From: Arthrobacter sp. B3I4
GTDB taxonomy: Bacteria; Actinomycetota; Actinomycetes; Actinomycetales; Micrococcaceae
DNA length: 64,000 nucleotides
Assembly: GCF_030816855.1 (NCBI RefSeq)
Contig: NZ_JAUSYK010000001.1
Span: 1,984,001-2,048,000 of the forward strand
Reading direction: 5' to 3'
Shown: piece by piece, positions 51,106 to 59,966 of the stretch
Numbering within the stretch: the first letter of the stretch is position 1
Layout of the letters: the number at the start of each line of letters is the position of its first letter
The notes under the pieces: generated by a model
Databases searched by the model: none
Told to the model about the DNA's origin: nothing
The model's input: only the letters and a program-made list of their open reading frames with translations
Translations under genes and position numbers: made by a program

Positions 51106-52931
51106 CCCGGCGGCTCGTCGTCGTCGGCAGCGGGATCGCGGGGCTGTACGCGGCGCTTCTCGCTTCCGAAGCGGCCGCCGCTTCCGAATCCGACGCGAGC
51201 GCACCGGGTGTCGAGGTGGTGCTGCTGACCAAGGGGACGCTGGAGGACAGCAACACGTTCTACGCCCAGGGCGGGATCTCCGCGGTGCTGGGGCCGGACG
51301 AGGCCGCACCGGGGGACACCGTCGCCGCGCACATCGCCGACACGCTTGCCGCCGGTGCCGGACTGAACGATCCAGAGGCCGTGCGCATCCTGTGTACCGA
51401 AGCTGTCCGGGACATCACCGGTCTGCGCCGCTTCGGCGTCGAGTTCGACGGCGGGTCCGCGGGGCCGGCACTGGGGCTGGAGGCTGCACATTCGGCCGCG
51501 CGGATCCTGCACGCCGGCGGTGATGCCACCGGCGCGTGCATCGCCCGTGGCCTGACGACGGCAGTGCTGGCCCGCGCCGCGCAGGGCCGCCTCCGGGTGG
51601 AGACCGGTGCTTTCGTGACCGAGCTGCTGACCGATGCCCGGGGCCTCACCGGCGTCGCTTACCTCGCCGGCAGCGAGCTCACGCGGCTGGACGCCGACGC
51701 CGTGCTGCTCGCCACCGGCGGAGCCGGGCGACTGTTCGCCCGCACCAGTAACCCCGCCGTCGCCACAGCCGACGGACTGGCGCTGGCCTGGCGGGCGGGG
51801 GCAGCTGTCCGTGACCTCGAATTCTTCCAGTTCCACCCCACCACGCTGGCCGCCACCGAAACGGCCGGCGGTCCGCCCGCACTGCTGATTTCCGAGGCGG
51901 TGCGCGGCGAGGGAGGCGTGCTGCTGGACGCCGACGGTCGCCGCTTCATGCCGAACTACCACCCGGACGCGGACCTGGCCCCGCGCGACGTCGTCTCCCG
52001 GAGCATCGCGCTGCATCTGGCTGCCACCGGGATGCCGGCGGACAGTCCCGTGTACCTCGATGCGCGGACTCTGGAACGCCGCCGCGGCGCCGGATTCCTG
52101 GCCCGGCGCTTCCCCACGATCACCGCCCGGACCCGTGCCGCCGGCTACGACTGGGCCCAGGAGCCGCTGCCGGTCTCGCCGGCGGCGCACTACTGGATGG
52201 GCGGGATCGCGACGGACCTCCACGGCCGGACCACGGTGCCCCGGCTCTACGCCGCGGGCGAGGCTGCCTGCACCGGAGTCCACGGCGCGAACCGGCTGGC
52301 CAGTAATTCGCTGCTCGAAGGGCTGGTCTTCGGGCGCCGGGCCGTGGAATCGTTCCTCGGTGGCGAAGCGTCGCACGACGGCACTGCTCCGCACAGGGGC
52401 GGCGCGTCGCACGACCGCGCTGCTCCGCGGGCTGTCTCGGCCGCGGGCGGCCTCGCCTTGACGCCCGCTTCCGCAGTGCTGTCGCGCGACTCCTCCGGGG
52501 AAGGAACCCCACGCACTGCCCCCGAAGTAATTATTGGGTCCGGTGCGGGGGCTTTTTCGCGGGAGGCGCTTGGGTTGTTGATGACGCGGGCCGCCGGGGT
52601 GCTTCGCTTGGGGGCCGAACTCGATGCTGCAGCGGCGCAGCTGGCCGCCTGGGCCGCCGCCGTCCGTCCAGAGACAGTGACGGACGCACTTGACCAGTCC
52701 GCGCACGAGGACTCGAACCTGCTGCTGGCCGCGCGGCTGCTCGTGCAGGCGGCCCGCGCACGGACCGGCTCCGTCGGCGCCCACTACCGGGCCGACGCGA
52801 TGCACTCCCAGCCCCGGCCCGCCAGGCCTGCGGAGCCAACACCGGCAGCGGCCCGCCACGCCGCCCTGCCCGAGACCCAGACCCGCCGGCACCTCGCTAC
52901 CCCCCGCACCAAGCAAAGGATCCCCTCATGA
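51102..52931 (+). CDS. nadB: L-aspartate oxidase
   Basis: An FAD enzyme making iminoaspartate for NadA. 609 residues from GTG 51102, which overlaps the nadA stop. FAD-binding LVVVGSGIAGLYAALLA is at residues 5-21. Then come SNTFYAQGGISAVLG, HAGGDATGACIARGL, LEFFQFHPTTLA, the active-site SEAVRGEGGVLLDADG, and LYAAGEAACTGVHGANRLASNSLLEGLVFG. An unusual Ala/His/Arg insertion at about 422-450 is a 12-residue tandem repeat (ASHDGTAPHRGG / ASHDRAAPR), followed by a low-complexity C-terminus. Catalytic parts precede it. Confidence 0.95.
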   Translation: MTRRLVVVGSGIAGLYAALLASEAAAASESDASAPGVEVVLLTKGTLEDSNTFYAQGGISAVLGPDEAAPGDTVAAHIADTLAAGAGLNDPEAVRILCTEAVRDITGLRRFGVEFDGGSAGPALGLEAAHSAARILHAGGDATGACIARGLTTAVLARAAQGRLRVETGAFVTELLTDARGLTGVAYLAGSELTRLDADAVLLATGGAGRLFARTSNPAVATADGLALAWRAGAAVRDLEFFQFHPTTLAATETAGGPPALLISEAVRGEGGVLLDADGRRFMPNYHPDADLAPRDVVSRSIALHLAATGMPADSPVYLDARTLERRRGAGFLARRFPTITARTRAAGYDWAQEPLPVSPAAHYWMGGIATDLHGRTTVPRLYAAGEAACTGVHGANRLASNSLLEGLVFGRRAVESFLGGEASHDGTAPHRGGASHDRAAPRAVSAAGGLALTPASAVLSRDSSGEGTPRTAPEVIIGSGAGAFSREALGLLMTRAAGVLRLGAELDAAAAQLAAWAAAVRPETVTDALDQSAHEDSNLLLAARLLVQAARARTGSVGAHYRADAMHSQPRPARPAEPTPAAARHAALPETQTRRHLATPRTKQRIPS

Positions 52932-53938
52932 CCGCCACCGTCACCCCGGCCACCGCCGCCCAGGGCTTCCTCGCGGCGTCCGCACCCCCGCCCGCGCCGA
53001 TTGCTGTTTCCGGACCGTCCCGGTCCGCGGTCCTGACCGGCACCCTTCCGGCAGCCGCCGTCGAGGCCGTGCTGCGGGCAGCGCTGCTTGAGGACGCCCC
53101 CTATGGGGACATCACCTCCCAGTCGCTCATCCCGGCCGACGCCCGCGCGACCGCGGTGCTGTCGGCGCGGGTGCCCGGGGTCTTCAGCGGCGGCGAGGTG
53201 TTCGCCGCGGCGATGAAGCTCGCTGACCCGGGCGCCGCCGTCGACCTGCTCGTGGCGGACGGTGAAGCTTTCAGTGCCGGCACCGCGCTGGCCAGGGTGA
53301 CCGGCAACGCCCGGGGCGTGCTGCTGGCCGAGCGCGTGGCGCTGAACCTGGTGCAGCGGATGAGCGCCATCGCCACCAGGACCGACGAGTTTGTCGCCCT
53401 GGTGGCCGGCACCCGGGCCCGGATCACCGACACGCGGAAGACGACGCCGGGACTGCGGGTGCTTGAGCGCTACGCAGTCCGCTGCGGCGGCGGGGCAAAC
53501 CACCGCTTCGGCCTTTCCGACGCCGTACTCGCCAAGGACAACCACCTGGCGGTGCTGACCGGGGGAGACCCGGCGAAGCTCACCGCGGTGCTGCGCGATG
53601 CCAAAGCCCGGCTGGGACACACCACGCACTTCGAAGTTGAGGTGGACAGCATGGAGCAGATCGAGCCGGTGCTGGCCGCCGGTGTGGACACCATCATGCT
53701 GGACAACTTTTCGCTGATCGAACTCGCGGACGGCGTCGGGCTCATCGGCGGGCGGGCCCGCGTGGAGGCCAGCGGCAACGTCAACCTCGCGACCGTGGCG
53801 GGGATCGCCGCCACCGGGGTGGACGTCATCTCGATCGGTGCGCTCACCCACAGCGTCACCGCGCTGGATCTCGGACTCGACGTCGAGCTGGAAACGGCGC
53901 CGGCCACCGCGCCCGCGGGCGGCCAAGGAACGCCGTGA
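52928..53938 (+). CDS. nadC: Nicotinate-nucleotide diphosphorylase (quinolinate phosphoribosyltransferase)
   Basis: Decarboxylates and phosphoribosylates quinolinate to nicotinate mononucleotide. 336 residues with an Ala/Pro-rich tail of about 35. Core motifs: ALLEDAPYGDITSQSLIP, LLAERVALNLVQRMSAIATRTDEF, ITDTRKTTPGLRVLERYAVRCGGGANHRFGLSDAVLAKDNHL, EVEVDSMEQIEPVL and ASGNVNLATVAGIAATGVDVISIGALTHS. ATG 52928 overlaps the nadB stop and has AAAGGA at good spacing. Confidence 0.97.
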   Translation: MTATVTPATAAQGFLAASAPPPAPIAVSGPSRSAVLTGTLPAAAVEAVLRAALLEDAPYGDITSQSLIPADARATAVLSARVPGVFSGGEVFAAAMKLADPGAAVDLLVADGEAFSAGTALARVTGNARGVLLAERVALNLVQRMSAIATRTDEFVALVAGTRARITDTRKTTPGLRVLERYAVRCGGGANHRFGLSDAVLAKDNHLAVLTGGDPAKLTAVLRDAKARLGHTTHFEVEVDSMEQIEPVLAAGVDTIMLDNFSLIELADGVGLIGGRARVEASGNVNLATVAGIAATGVDVISIGALTHSVTALDLGLDVELETAPATAPAGGQGTP

Positions 53939-55092
53939 TCTTCCTCGACGCCGCCGCCGCCACCCCGGTCCGCCGCGAGGTGCTGGAGGCCATGTGGCCG
54001 TACCTGAGCGGCGAGTTCGGCAACCCGTCCAGCCACCACTCCCTTGGCGACGCTGCCGCCGCGGCGCTCGCCGGCGCCCGGGACAGGGCAGCCGAAGCCC
54101 TGGGCTGTCGCCCTGGCGAGGTGGTCTTCACCTCCGGCGGCACCGAAGCGGACAACCTCGCCGTCAAGGGCATCGCCCTGGCCCGGCGGGCCGCAGACCA
54201 GCGCCTGGACCGGGTGGCGATCAGCGCCGTCGAACATCCCGCGGTCGAAGAATCGGCGAGGTACCTGCAACGCCTCCATGGCTTCGCCGTCGATGTCATT
54301 CCGGTGGACCGTTACGGGCAGGTCACCGAGGAGGCGCTCGCCGCCGCACTCCGGCCCGAAACCGCGCTGGCCAGCGTCATGTACGCCAACAACGAGGTGG
54401 GCACCGTCCAGCCGGTGGCCAGGCTCGCCGCCTTGGCCCGCAGCCGGGGCGTTCCGCTGCACAGCGACGCCGTGCAGGCAGCGGGCTGGCTGCCCCTGGA
54501 CGTCCGGGCGCTGGGCGTGGACGCGCTGAGCATTTCCGGGCATAAGCTCGGCGCGCCCAAGGGCTGCGGGGCGCTCTTCGTGCGCGGCAGGACCCGGCTG
54601 GAGCCGCTGATCCACGGCGGCGGGCAGGAACGCGGACGCCGTTCAGGCACCGAGAACGTGGCCGGGGCGGTCGCGCTTGCGACGGCGCTCAGCCTGGCCG
54701 TGTCGTCACGGGAAGCCTCCGAGCGCGTTGCGGACCTGCGGGACGGCTTCATCGCCGCCGTCCTGGCCGGAGTGCCCGGGGCCGTGCTTACCGGCCATCC
54801 CGCCGAGCGGCTGCCCTCCGTGGCGTCGTTTTGTTTCCCCGGCACCAGCGGGGAGTCGGTGCTGCTGGAACTGGAACGCCAGGGCGTCATCTGTTCCAGC
54901 GGCTCAGCCTGCGCCGCGGGTTCGGACGAACCGTCCGCGGTGCTGCTGGCGATGGGGATCGACTCGGCAGTGGCCCAGACGGCCGTGCGGTTCAGTTTCG
55001 AGCCCTCGGTCACGGCCGCCGAGCTGCGCGAAGCGGCTGCCGCGGTCCGTGCCGCCGTCGGCAGCGTTCGCACCCTGGGCGCTGCCGGCTAG
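53935..55092 (+). CDS. Cysteine desulfurase (NifS/IscS class)
   Basis: A 385-residue PLP enzyme. FLDAAAATPVRREVLEAM, GGTEADNLAVKGIAL, ISAVEHPAVEESA (His), HSDAVQAAGWLPLD, the PLP-Lys motif SISGHKLGAPKGCGALFVRG and the catalytic Cys loop VICSSGSACAAGSDEPSAVLLAMG. GTG 53935 overlaps the nadC stop, so it belongs to the nad operon. It most likely feeds sulfur to the NadA iron-sulfur cluster, as proposed for other nad-linked desulfurases. Its TAG shares the CTAG tetramer with the convergent GtrA gene. Confidence 0.94.
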   Translation: MIFLDAAAATPVRREVLEAMWPYLSGEFGNPSSHHSLGDAAAAALAGARDRAAEALGCRPGEVVFTSGGTEADNLAVKGIALARRAADQRLDRVAISAVEHPAVEESARYLQRLHGFAVDVIPVDRYGQVTEEALAAALRPETALASVMYANNEVGTVQPVARLAALARSRGVPLHSDAVQAAGWLPLDVRALGVDALSISGHKLGAPKGCGALFVRGRTRLEPLIHGGGQERGRRSGTENVAGAVALATALSLAVSSREASERVADLRDGFIAAVLAGVPGAVLTGHPAERLPSVASFCFPGTSGESVLLELERQGVICSSGSACAAGSDEPSAVLLAMGIDSAVAQTAVRFSFEPSVTAAELREAAAAVRAAVGSVRTLGAAG

Positions 55093-55571
55093 CGGTGCCG
55101 GGCGCGGCGGAAGATCCAGTGCCGCAGCATGGTGAACCGCACGGCCGTGGCCAGGAAGCCGGAGAGGGTGGTGGTCCAGAGTTCATCGGCCACTGTCGCG
55201 TCCGGGTTCACCCAGTGCAGGATGCCGAGGCTGCCGCCGGTGATCAGCAGGGCGACAAGGATGACGATCAGCCCGTTGAGGTGGTCGCGCTTCATCCGGT
55301 GCTGCTCGGTGATTTTGAAGGTCAGCCGCCGGTTCAGCGCGGTGTTCAGGAAGGATGTCAGGATCAGCGCCACGGCGTTGGCCGGCTGGGGTCCGATCCA
55401 CGGCCGGAGCGCCGCGTACAACGCCAGCGAGGTGACGGTGCAGATGACGCCCACGCCGGTAAAGCGCAGCAGCTGCCGGACCAGGGGGTAGCGGAGCACG
55501 CCGCGGCGGCGACGCCGGGTGTCCGGAGGGGATTGCGACGGCGGCTGGGCCTCTTGAAGCTGGAACTCCAT
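55089..55571 (-). CDS. GtrA-family membrane protein
   Basis: A 160-residue, four-helix protein: basic N-terminus RRRRRGVLRYPLVRQLLRFTGVGVICTVTSLALYAALRPW, then NAVALILTSFLNTALNRRLTF, the GtrA signature. The C-terminus is FLATAVRFTMLRHWIFRRARHR. GtrA proteins are thought to flip polyprenyl-linked sugars for cell-wall or O-antigen modification. ATG 55571 lies 4 bases after the DUF1684 stop. Its own stop overlaps that of the convergent desulfurase. Confidence 0.92.
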   Translation of the reverse strand: MEFQLQEAQPPSQSPPDTRRRRRGVLRYPLVRQLLRFTGVGVICTVTSLALYAALRPWIGPQPANAVALILTSFLNTALNRRLTFKITEQHRMKRDHLNGLIVILVALLITGGSLGILHWVNPDATVADELWTTTLSGFLATAVRFTMLRHWIFRRARHR

Positions 55572-55575
55572 CCGG

Positions 55576-56250
55576 TCAGGACAGCTCGCCGACCGGGATG
55601 TCCACCGCCAGGCGGTTGGACGGCCCGGCCAGGGGGCATGCCCACGCTTCGTTGTACGCGCAGGAGGGGTTGTACGCGAAGTTGAAGTCCAGCACGAACT
55701 GCGCGTCGGGCCCGGACCCGGTGACCCCGTGGAAAGCGCCCTTGATGGTGTCCAGCAGGTAGCGGCCGGCGCCGTAGCTGCCGCCGGGCTGGCCGGCGGT
55801 GGCGTCGCGGAACGGAACAAAGATTCCGCCGCCGTAGCCGTTGAGCTTCCACACGGCCAGTTGGCCCATCTCCGGCAGGTCGAAGGTGCCCAGGCGGACG
55901 AAGCGGACGACGCCGTCGGTGCCGGTCTTGACGTTCATCTCGCGCCCGGCGCCCTCCTTGGTGATGGGGACGTGGAAGCGGTAGATGGGGTCATAGTCCG
56001 CGGTCTTGAGGCCGCCGAAGTCTGCTTTCGCGGCTTCCGTCAGCGGCGAGGCGGGGTGGGTGCCGAACATCCGGTCCCGGCCGTGCCGCCAGTAGGAGTG
56101 GGCCTCGGCCGGGTTGTCGGCCGCGATCTTCCGCACGCCGGCATAGAGCGCAAAGGTCCGGAGCCGCCAGTCGGCGATGTCGACGGCGGAGATGCGCTGC
56201 ACGTCGTCCTGCTCGTCACGGTCCGTTCCCTCAAAGTCCTGTTCCGACAT
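55576..56250 (-). CDS. DUF1684 domain protein
   Basis: A 224-residue soluble protein. Conserved parts are ADWRLRTFALYAGVRK, YWRHGRDRMFGTHPASPL, KLNGYGGGIFVPFRDATAG and the C-terminal DFNFAYNPSCAYNEAWACPLAGPSNRLAVDIPVGE, the DUF1684 signature with paired Cys. Function unknown. ATG 56250 begins MSEQDFEGTDRDEQDD. It is co-directional with GtrA (4-base gap) and divergent from the lipoprotein gene. Confidence 0.92.
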   Translation of the reverse strand: MSEQDFEGTDRDEQDDVQRISAVDIADWRLRTFALYAGVRKIAADNPAEAHSYWRHGRDRMFGTHPASPLTEAAKADFGGLKTADYDPIYRFHVPITKEGAGREMNVKTGTDGVVRFVRLGTFDLPEMGQLAVWKLNGYGGGIFVPFRDATAGQPGGSYGAGRYLLDTIKGAFHGVTGSGPDAQFVLDFNFAYNPSCAYNEAWACPLAGPSNRLAVDIPVGELS

Positions 56251-56377
56251 CCCTCCAGCCTAGCCTTGTTTGGCGGCAGGGCTTGCTGGGGCCTGCCCTC
56301 CGGGCCTCGGTGTCTGCTTTAAGGAAACGCTGTTCCGGATGCTCTGAGCTGCCCGGGGCCCCGGCTACGCTGGCACC

Positions 56378-57214
56378 ATGACTGGGACGGCACTATCCCG
56401 CGGACTCCGGCTGGCAGCGGCGCTGGCGCTGAGCGCGTCGGCGCTCGCGGGCTGCAGCAGCAACGGTTCTCCGGCGTGGACTGCGGGAACCCCGGGTGGC
56501 ACTTCGACGCCTGTGCTGTCCACCGGAGGCACCGCACCGGCGTCGCCGGGTGCGGGCGCCGGGACCGCATCGGCGTCGGGCTCCGCTACGGCGTCCGCCG
56601 GCGTGACGTCCCCTGGCGCAACGGCAGGAGCGACGGCGTCGGCCTGGAAGACGTTTTCCGATCCGGCCAAGAACGTGAGCTTTGACCTGCCGCAGGACTG
56701 GATTGCCCAGTCGGGCACCCCGGCCCAGGGCACGCTCCCGGGGGCGGTGAAGGTCGAGGTCAAGGACGCCGAGGGGCGGTACCTCGCCACCCTGCAGACC
56801 GGGCTGCCGCCCCAGACCGCCGCCGCGTGCGCGGCCGAGGCCGCCAAGCCGTACGTCGTCGTCAGCAGCGTTCCGGTGGAGCTGCCGCACCGCGGCGGGG
56901 CGGGAACCATCGACCCGCACGTGGTGTTCCGGGTGATCCAGGGATACAAATATTTCGGTTCCTACGGCATCACCAGTGTGGTCGGGGGAGCGGAAAGCAA
57001 GTCCTGCGCCCTGCAGAACTTGGTGCGCGGCCCCGAGGGCAAGGGCGACTATTCTTTCGGAGACCTGGTCGAACTCAAAGCGTTCGCACCGGACCAGAAA
57101 GTGGCTCCGGCAAAGTCTTTCGACACTCTGGCCCAGGCCGACAGATACGTCAATGGGGGCTCGGAATTCGCCAATGTCCAGCGGATGCTAATGTCGCTGA
57201 GGATCAAAAACTAG
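56378..57214 (+). CDS. Putative lipoprotein, 278 aa
   Basis: Signal peptide and lipobox ALSASALAGCSSNG (Cys near 25). A Ser/Thr/Gly/Ala-rich, wall-spanning linker of about 60 residues follows. The folded C-terminal domain of about 180 residues starts WKTFSDPAKNVSFDLPQDWIAQ and includes ESKSCALQNLV. The opening resembles PsbP-like or LpqN-like folds (FDLPxDW), but I see no firm family. It stands alone between divergent DUF1684 and the transglutaminase. Confidence 0.82.
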   Translation: MTGTALSRGLRLAAALALSASALAGCSSNGSPAWTAGTPGGTSTPVLSTGGTAPASPGAGAGTASASGSATASAGVTSPGATAGATASAWKTFSDPAKNVSFDLPQDWIAQSGTPAQGTLPGAVKVEVKDAEGRYLATLQTGLPPQTAAACAAEAAKPYVVVSSVPVELPHRGGAGTIDPHVVFRVIQGYKYFGSYGITSVVGGAESKSCALQNLVRGPEGKGDYSFGDLVELKAFAPDQKVAPAKSFDTLAQADRYVNGGSEFANVQRMLMSLRIKN

Positions 57215-57302
57215 TCCTGCCCGGCCGGCGTCACGGCCGCCGCGGCACTCGTCGAAGCCGCTGCAGATCCGACGGCTCCGCTCGCACCCCTTCCGGAGAC
57301 TC

Positions 57303-58109
57303 ATGGAACGCATCGTGTCCGCACGCATGGCCTTCAAAACGGTGGCCGACACCAAGGTCGCGATGGCCGTGGCGGTGGCGCGCAACCCCGGTTACAGCGG
57401 CTTTGAGGAGTCGCTGTCCGTGACGGCGGCCGGCGAGGACGTGCCCCTGGTCGAACTCTCCGACCACCACGGCGGCCGCTTCCACTACATGGAGTTTCTC
57501 GAGCCCACCGAGGTGCTGGTGGAGTACGGCGCCACCGTCACCGGCTTCGCCGTGCCGGAGGAAACCGGACTGATGGAGCTCATCCGCTACGTCCGGCCCA
57601 GCAGGTACGCCGAATCCGACCGGCTGCTCCCGACGGCGTACGCCGAGTTCGGCGGTGTGCAAGGGCCGGAGCTGCTGCACGCCGTGCGGAACTGGGTCTT
57701 CAGCGAACTGCGCTACGTCAGCGGATCGTCGCGGGGGACCGACGGCGCCGTCGAGACCCTGCTGCACCGCCGCGGCGTCTGCCGCGACTTCGCGCACCTG
57801 GCGATTTCATTGCTGCGGTCCAAGAACGTCCCGGCCCGGCTTGCCGCGGTGTACGCGCCGGGGCTGAGCCCGATGGATTTCCATGCCGTGGCAGAAGCCC
57901 ATGTCGGCGGGGCGTGGCACGTCATCGACCCCACCGGCCTCGCCCCCCGGGAGAGTCTGCTCCGGATTACCGCCGGCCGGGATTCTTCCGACACGGCCTT
58001 CCTGTCCACGGTGGGCGGCAGCCTCTCGCTGAAGGAGCTGAAGGTCACCGCCACTGTGACCGGAGAGCTTCCGGTCGAGGATCCTGCTGCGCTCGTCACC
58101 ATCCGGTAG
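57303..58109 (+). CDS. Transglutaminase-like cysteine protease family protein
   Basis: A 268-residue protein with an N-terminal beta domain and a transglutaminase core. The catalytic triad is visible: Cys in HRRGVCRDFAHLAISLLR (about 160), His in PMDFHAVAEAHVG (about 196) and Asp in WHVIDPTGLAPR (about 211). PEETGLMELIRYVRPSRY is typical of bacterial transglutaminase-family enzymes found beside alpha-E/ATP-grasp genes, none of which is here. Cytoplasmic, with no signal peptide. Substrate unknown. Confidence 0.92.
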   Translation: MERIVSARMAFKTVADTKVAMAVAVARNPGYSGFEESLSVTAAGEDVPLVELSDHHGGRFHYMEFLEPTEVLVEYGATVTGFAVPEETGLMELIRYVRPSRYAESDRLLPTAYAEFGGVQGPELLHAVRNWVFSELRYVSGSSRGTDGAVETLLHRRGVCRDFAHLAISLLRSKNVPARLAAVYAPGLSPMDFHAVAEAHVGGAWHVIDPTGLAPRESLLRITAGRDSSDTAFLSTVGGSLSLKELKVTATVTGELPVEDPAALVTIR

Positions 58110-58152
58110 TCTGCCGGAGCGCAATGCGCGGTTCGACGTCGGCGTCGCGGCG

Positions 58153-58665
58153 TCAGCGGGCCTGGACAGACGCCCGGAGCTTTTCGGTCAGCCGCAGCAA
58201 CTCGCGCTGCTCCGCCGCCGTCAGGGCCGGGCCGACCAGTGCTGCGATGTCCCGGACATGCTCCCGGCCGATCTGCTTTTGCAGTTCCCGCCCGTCCTCG
58301 GTAAGCCGGACCAGGACGCCGCGGCCGTCGTCGGGGGCGGGCCGGCGCTCCACCAGGCCGCGCTTCTCCAGCCGCTCCACCAGCCGGCTCAGGCTCGACT
58401 GGCTCAGGAGCACATGGTCGTTGAGTTCGTTCTGGCGGAGCCAGCCGGAGGGGCAGCCGGAGAGCGTGAACAGGACGTCGTATTCATTGACGGCGAGATC
58501 CTTGAAGGCAGGACCGCCTTGCAGCCTGCGCATCACGGCGACCTGCGCCCGGAACAGCGACTCCCAGGTCTGCGCCGGCAGCCGAACCGAGGAGGCCTGG
58601 GCTTCCCCGGTTGCCGCCGGCGCTCCTTTGGCGGCGGCTCCCGCCGGCGCTGCTTTGGGGGACAT
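58153..58665 (-). CDS. MarR-family transcriptional regulator
   Basis: A 170-residue regulator with an Ala-rich N-terminus. The winged helix is LAVNEYDVLFTLSGCPSGWLRQNELNDHVLLSQSSLSRLVERLEKRGLVERRPAPDDGRGVLVRLTEDG, the MarR signature. ATG 58665 overlaps the last base of the upstream monooxygenase stop. It probably controls both genes through the palindrome at 59825-59836. Confidence 0.93.
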   Translation of the reverse strand: MSPKAAPAGAAAKGAPAATGEAQASSVRLPAQTWESLFRAQVAVMRRLQGGPAFKDLAVNEYDVLFTLSGCPSGWLRQNELNDHVLLSQSSLSRLVERLEKRGLVERRPAPDDGRGVLVRLTEDGRELQKQIGREHVRDIAALVGPALTAAEQRELLRLTEKLRASVQAR

Positions 58666-59768
58666 CAGGCGCCCTGGGGCGCAGCCTCGAGGGCCGCAAG
58701 CTTGGCGGCCACGCGACCTGCGTGGGTCGGCGGGGCCGGGACGTGGGCCGGAGTCTTCTCGGCGTATTCCTTGCGCAGGACCGGAAGGACTTCCTCACCG
58801 AACAGGTCCAGCTGCTCCAGCACGGTCTTCAACGGCAGGCCGGCGTGGTCGATCAGGAACAGCTGGCGCTGGTAGTCGCCGAAGTACTCCCGGAAGGTCA
58901 GGGTCTTCTCGATGACTTCCTGCGGGCTGCCGACCGTCAGCGGGGTTTGGGCGGTGAAGTCCTCCAGTGAGGGGCCGTGGCCGTAGACCGGGGCGTTGTC
59001 GAAGTACGGGCGGAACTCCTTGACGGCGTCCTGGGAGTTCTTCCGCATGAAGAACTGTCCGCCGAGACCGACGATGGCCTGGTCTGCCTTGCCGTGGCCG
59101 TAGTGTTCGTAGCGTTCGCGGTAGAGGCCGATCAGCTGCTGGTAGTGCTCCTTGGGCCAGAAGATGTTGTTGGCGAAGAATCCGTCACCGTAGTAGGCGG
59201 CCACCTCGGCGATCTGCGGCGTGCGGATGGAGCCGTGCCAGACGAAGGGGGCGACGCCGTCGAGCGGGCGCGGGGTGGAGGTGAAGTTCTGCAGCGGCGT
59301 GCGGTGCTTGCCGGACCAGTTGACGGTGTCCTCGTCCCAGAGCCGGCGCAGCAGGCTGTAGTTCTCGATGGCGAGCTCGATCCCGTCCTGGATGTTCTTG
59401 CCGAACCAGGGGTAGACGGGAGCGGTGTTGCCGCGGCCCAGCACCAGGTCCACGCGGCCGTCGGACAGGTGCTGAAGCATCGCGAAGTCCTCGGCGATTT
59501 TCACCGGGTCGTTCGTGGTGATCAGCGTCGTGGCGGTGGAGAGGATGATCCGCTCCGTCTGGGCGGCGATGTAGGCCAGGGTGGTGGTGGGGGAGGAGGA
59601 GAAGAACGGCCGGTTGTGGTGCTCGCCGATGGCGTAGACGTCCATGCCGATCTCTTCGACCTTCTTGGCGATGGCCACCGATGCCTTGATCCGCTCATGC
59701 TCTGTGGGGGTGTTGCCCGTGGTGGGGTCAGCAGTGATGTCGCTGACGCTGAATACGCCGATCTGCAT
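58665..59768 (-). CDS. LLM-class flavin-dependent oxidoreductase (luciferase-like monooxygenase)
   Basis: A 367-residue TIM-barrel monooxygenase starting MQIGVFSVSDIT. Family features are DVYAIGEHHNRPFFSSSPTTTLAYIAAQTERIIL, EDFAMLQHLSDGRVDLVLGRGN and FVWHGSIRTPQIAEVAAYYGDGFFANNIF. It uses reduced FMN from a separate reductase. The EHH motif is typical of the subgroup with long N-terminal strand. Coupled to a MarR regulator; the substrate may be the inducer. Normal length and complete. Confidence 0.93.
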   Translation of the reverse strand: MQIGVFSVSDITADPTTGNTPTEHERIKASVAIAKKVEEIGMDVYAIGEHHNRPFFSSSPTTTLAYIAAQTERIILSTATTLITTNDPVKIAEDFAMLQHLSDGRVDLVLGRGNTAPVYPWFGKNIQDGIELAIENYSLLRRLWDEDTVNWSGKHRTPLQNFTSTPRPLDGVAPFVWHGSIRTPQIAEVAAYYGDGFFANNIFWPKEHYQQLIGLYRERYEHYGHGKADQAIVGLGGQFFMRKNSQDAVKEFRPYFDNAPVYGHGPSLEDFTAQTPLTVGSPQEVIEKTLTFREYFGDYQRQLFLIDHAGLPLKTVLEQLDLFGEEVLPVLRKEYAEKTPAHVPAPPTHAGRVAAKLAALEAAPQGA

Positions 59769-59824
59769 GGTGTTCCTTTCCGGCCGGAGGCTTCCGGTTG
59801 CTGCTGCTAGTGTATCCGATTTAC

Positions 59825-59836
59825 ATGCGTTTGCAT
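59825..59836 (-). promoter_or_regulatory. MarR-type operator upstream of the LLM oxidoreductase
   Basis: ATGC-GTTT-GCAT is a palindrome 57 bases before the monooxygenase start, next to a TACACT -10-like box (59814-59809 on the minus strand). MarR proteins commonly bind such short inverted repeats. Confidence 0.5.
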
Positions 59837-59966
59837 CTATCGTTCTCTACAACGCCCTCTGCTTGGGATTATTCCGACCCCGTCAGCACCCTGCCCCGGA
59901 AGCGTCCGTACAGGGCACGCGGGATTCTGTTGATCGAAGCAACACCTTCTTTCAAGGTGGTTCGAC

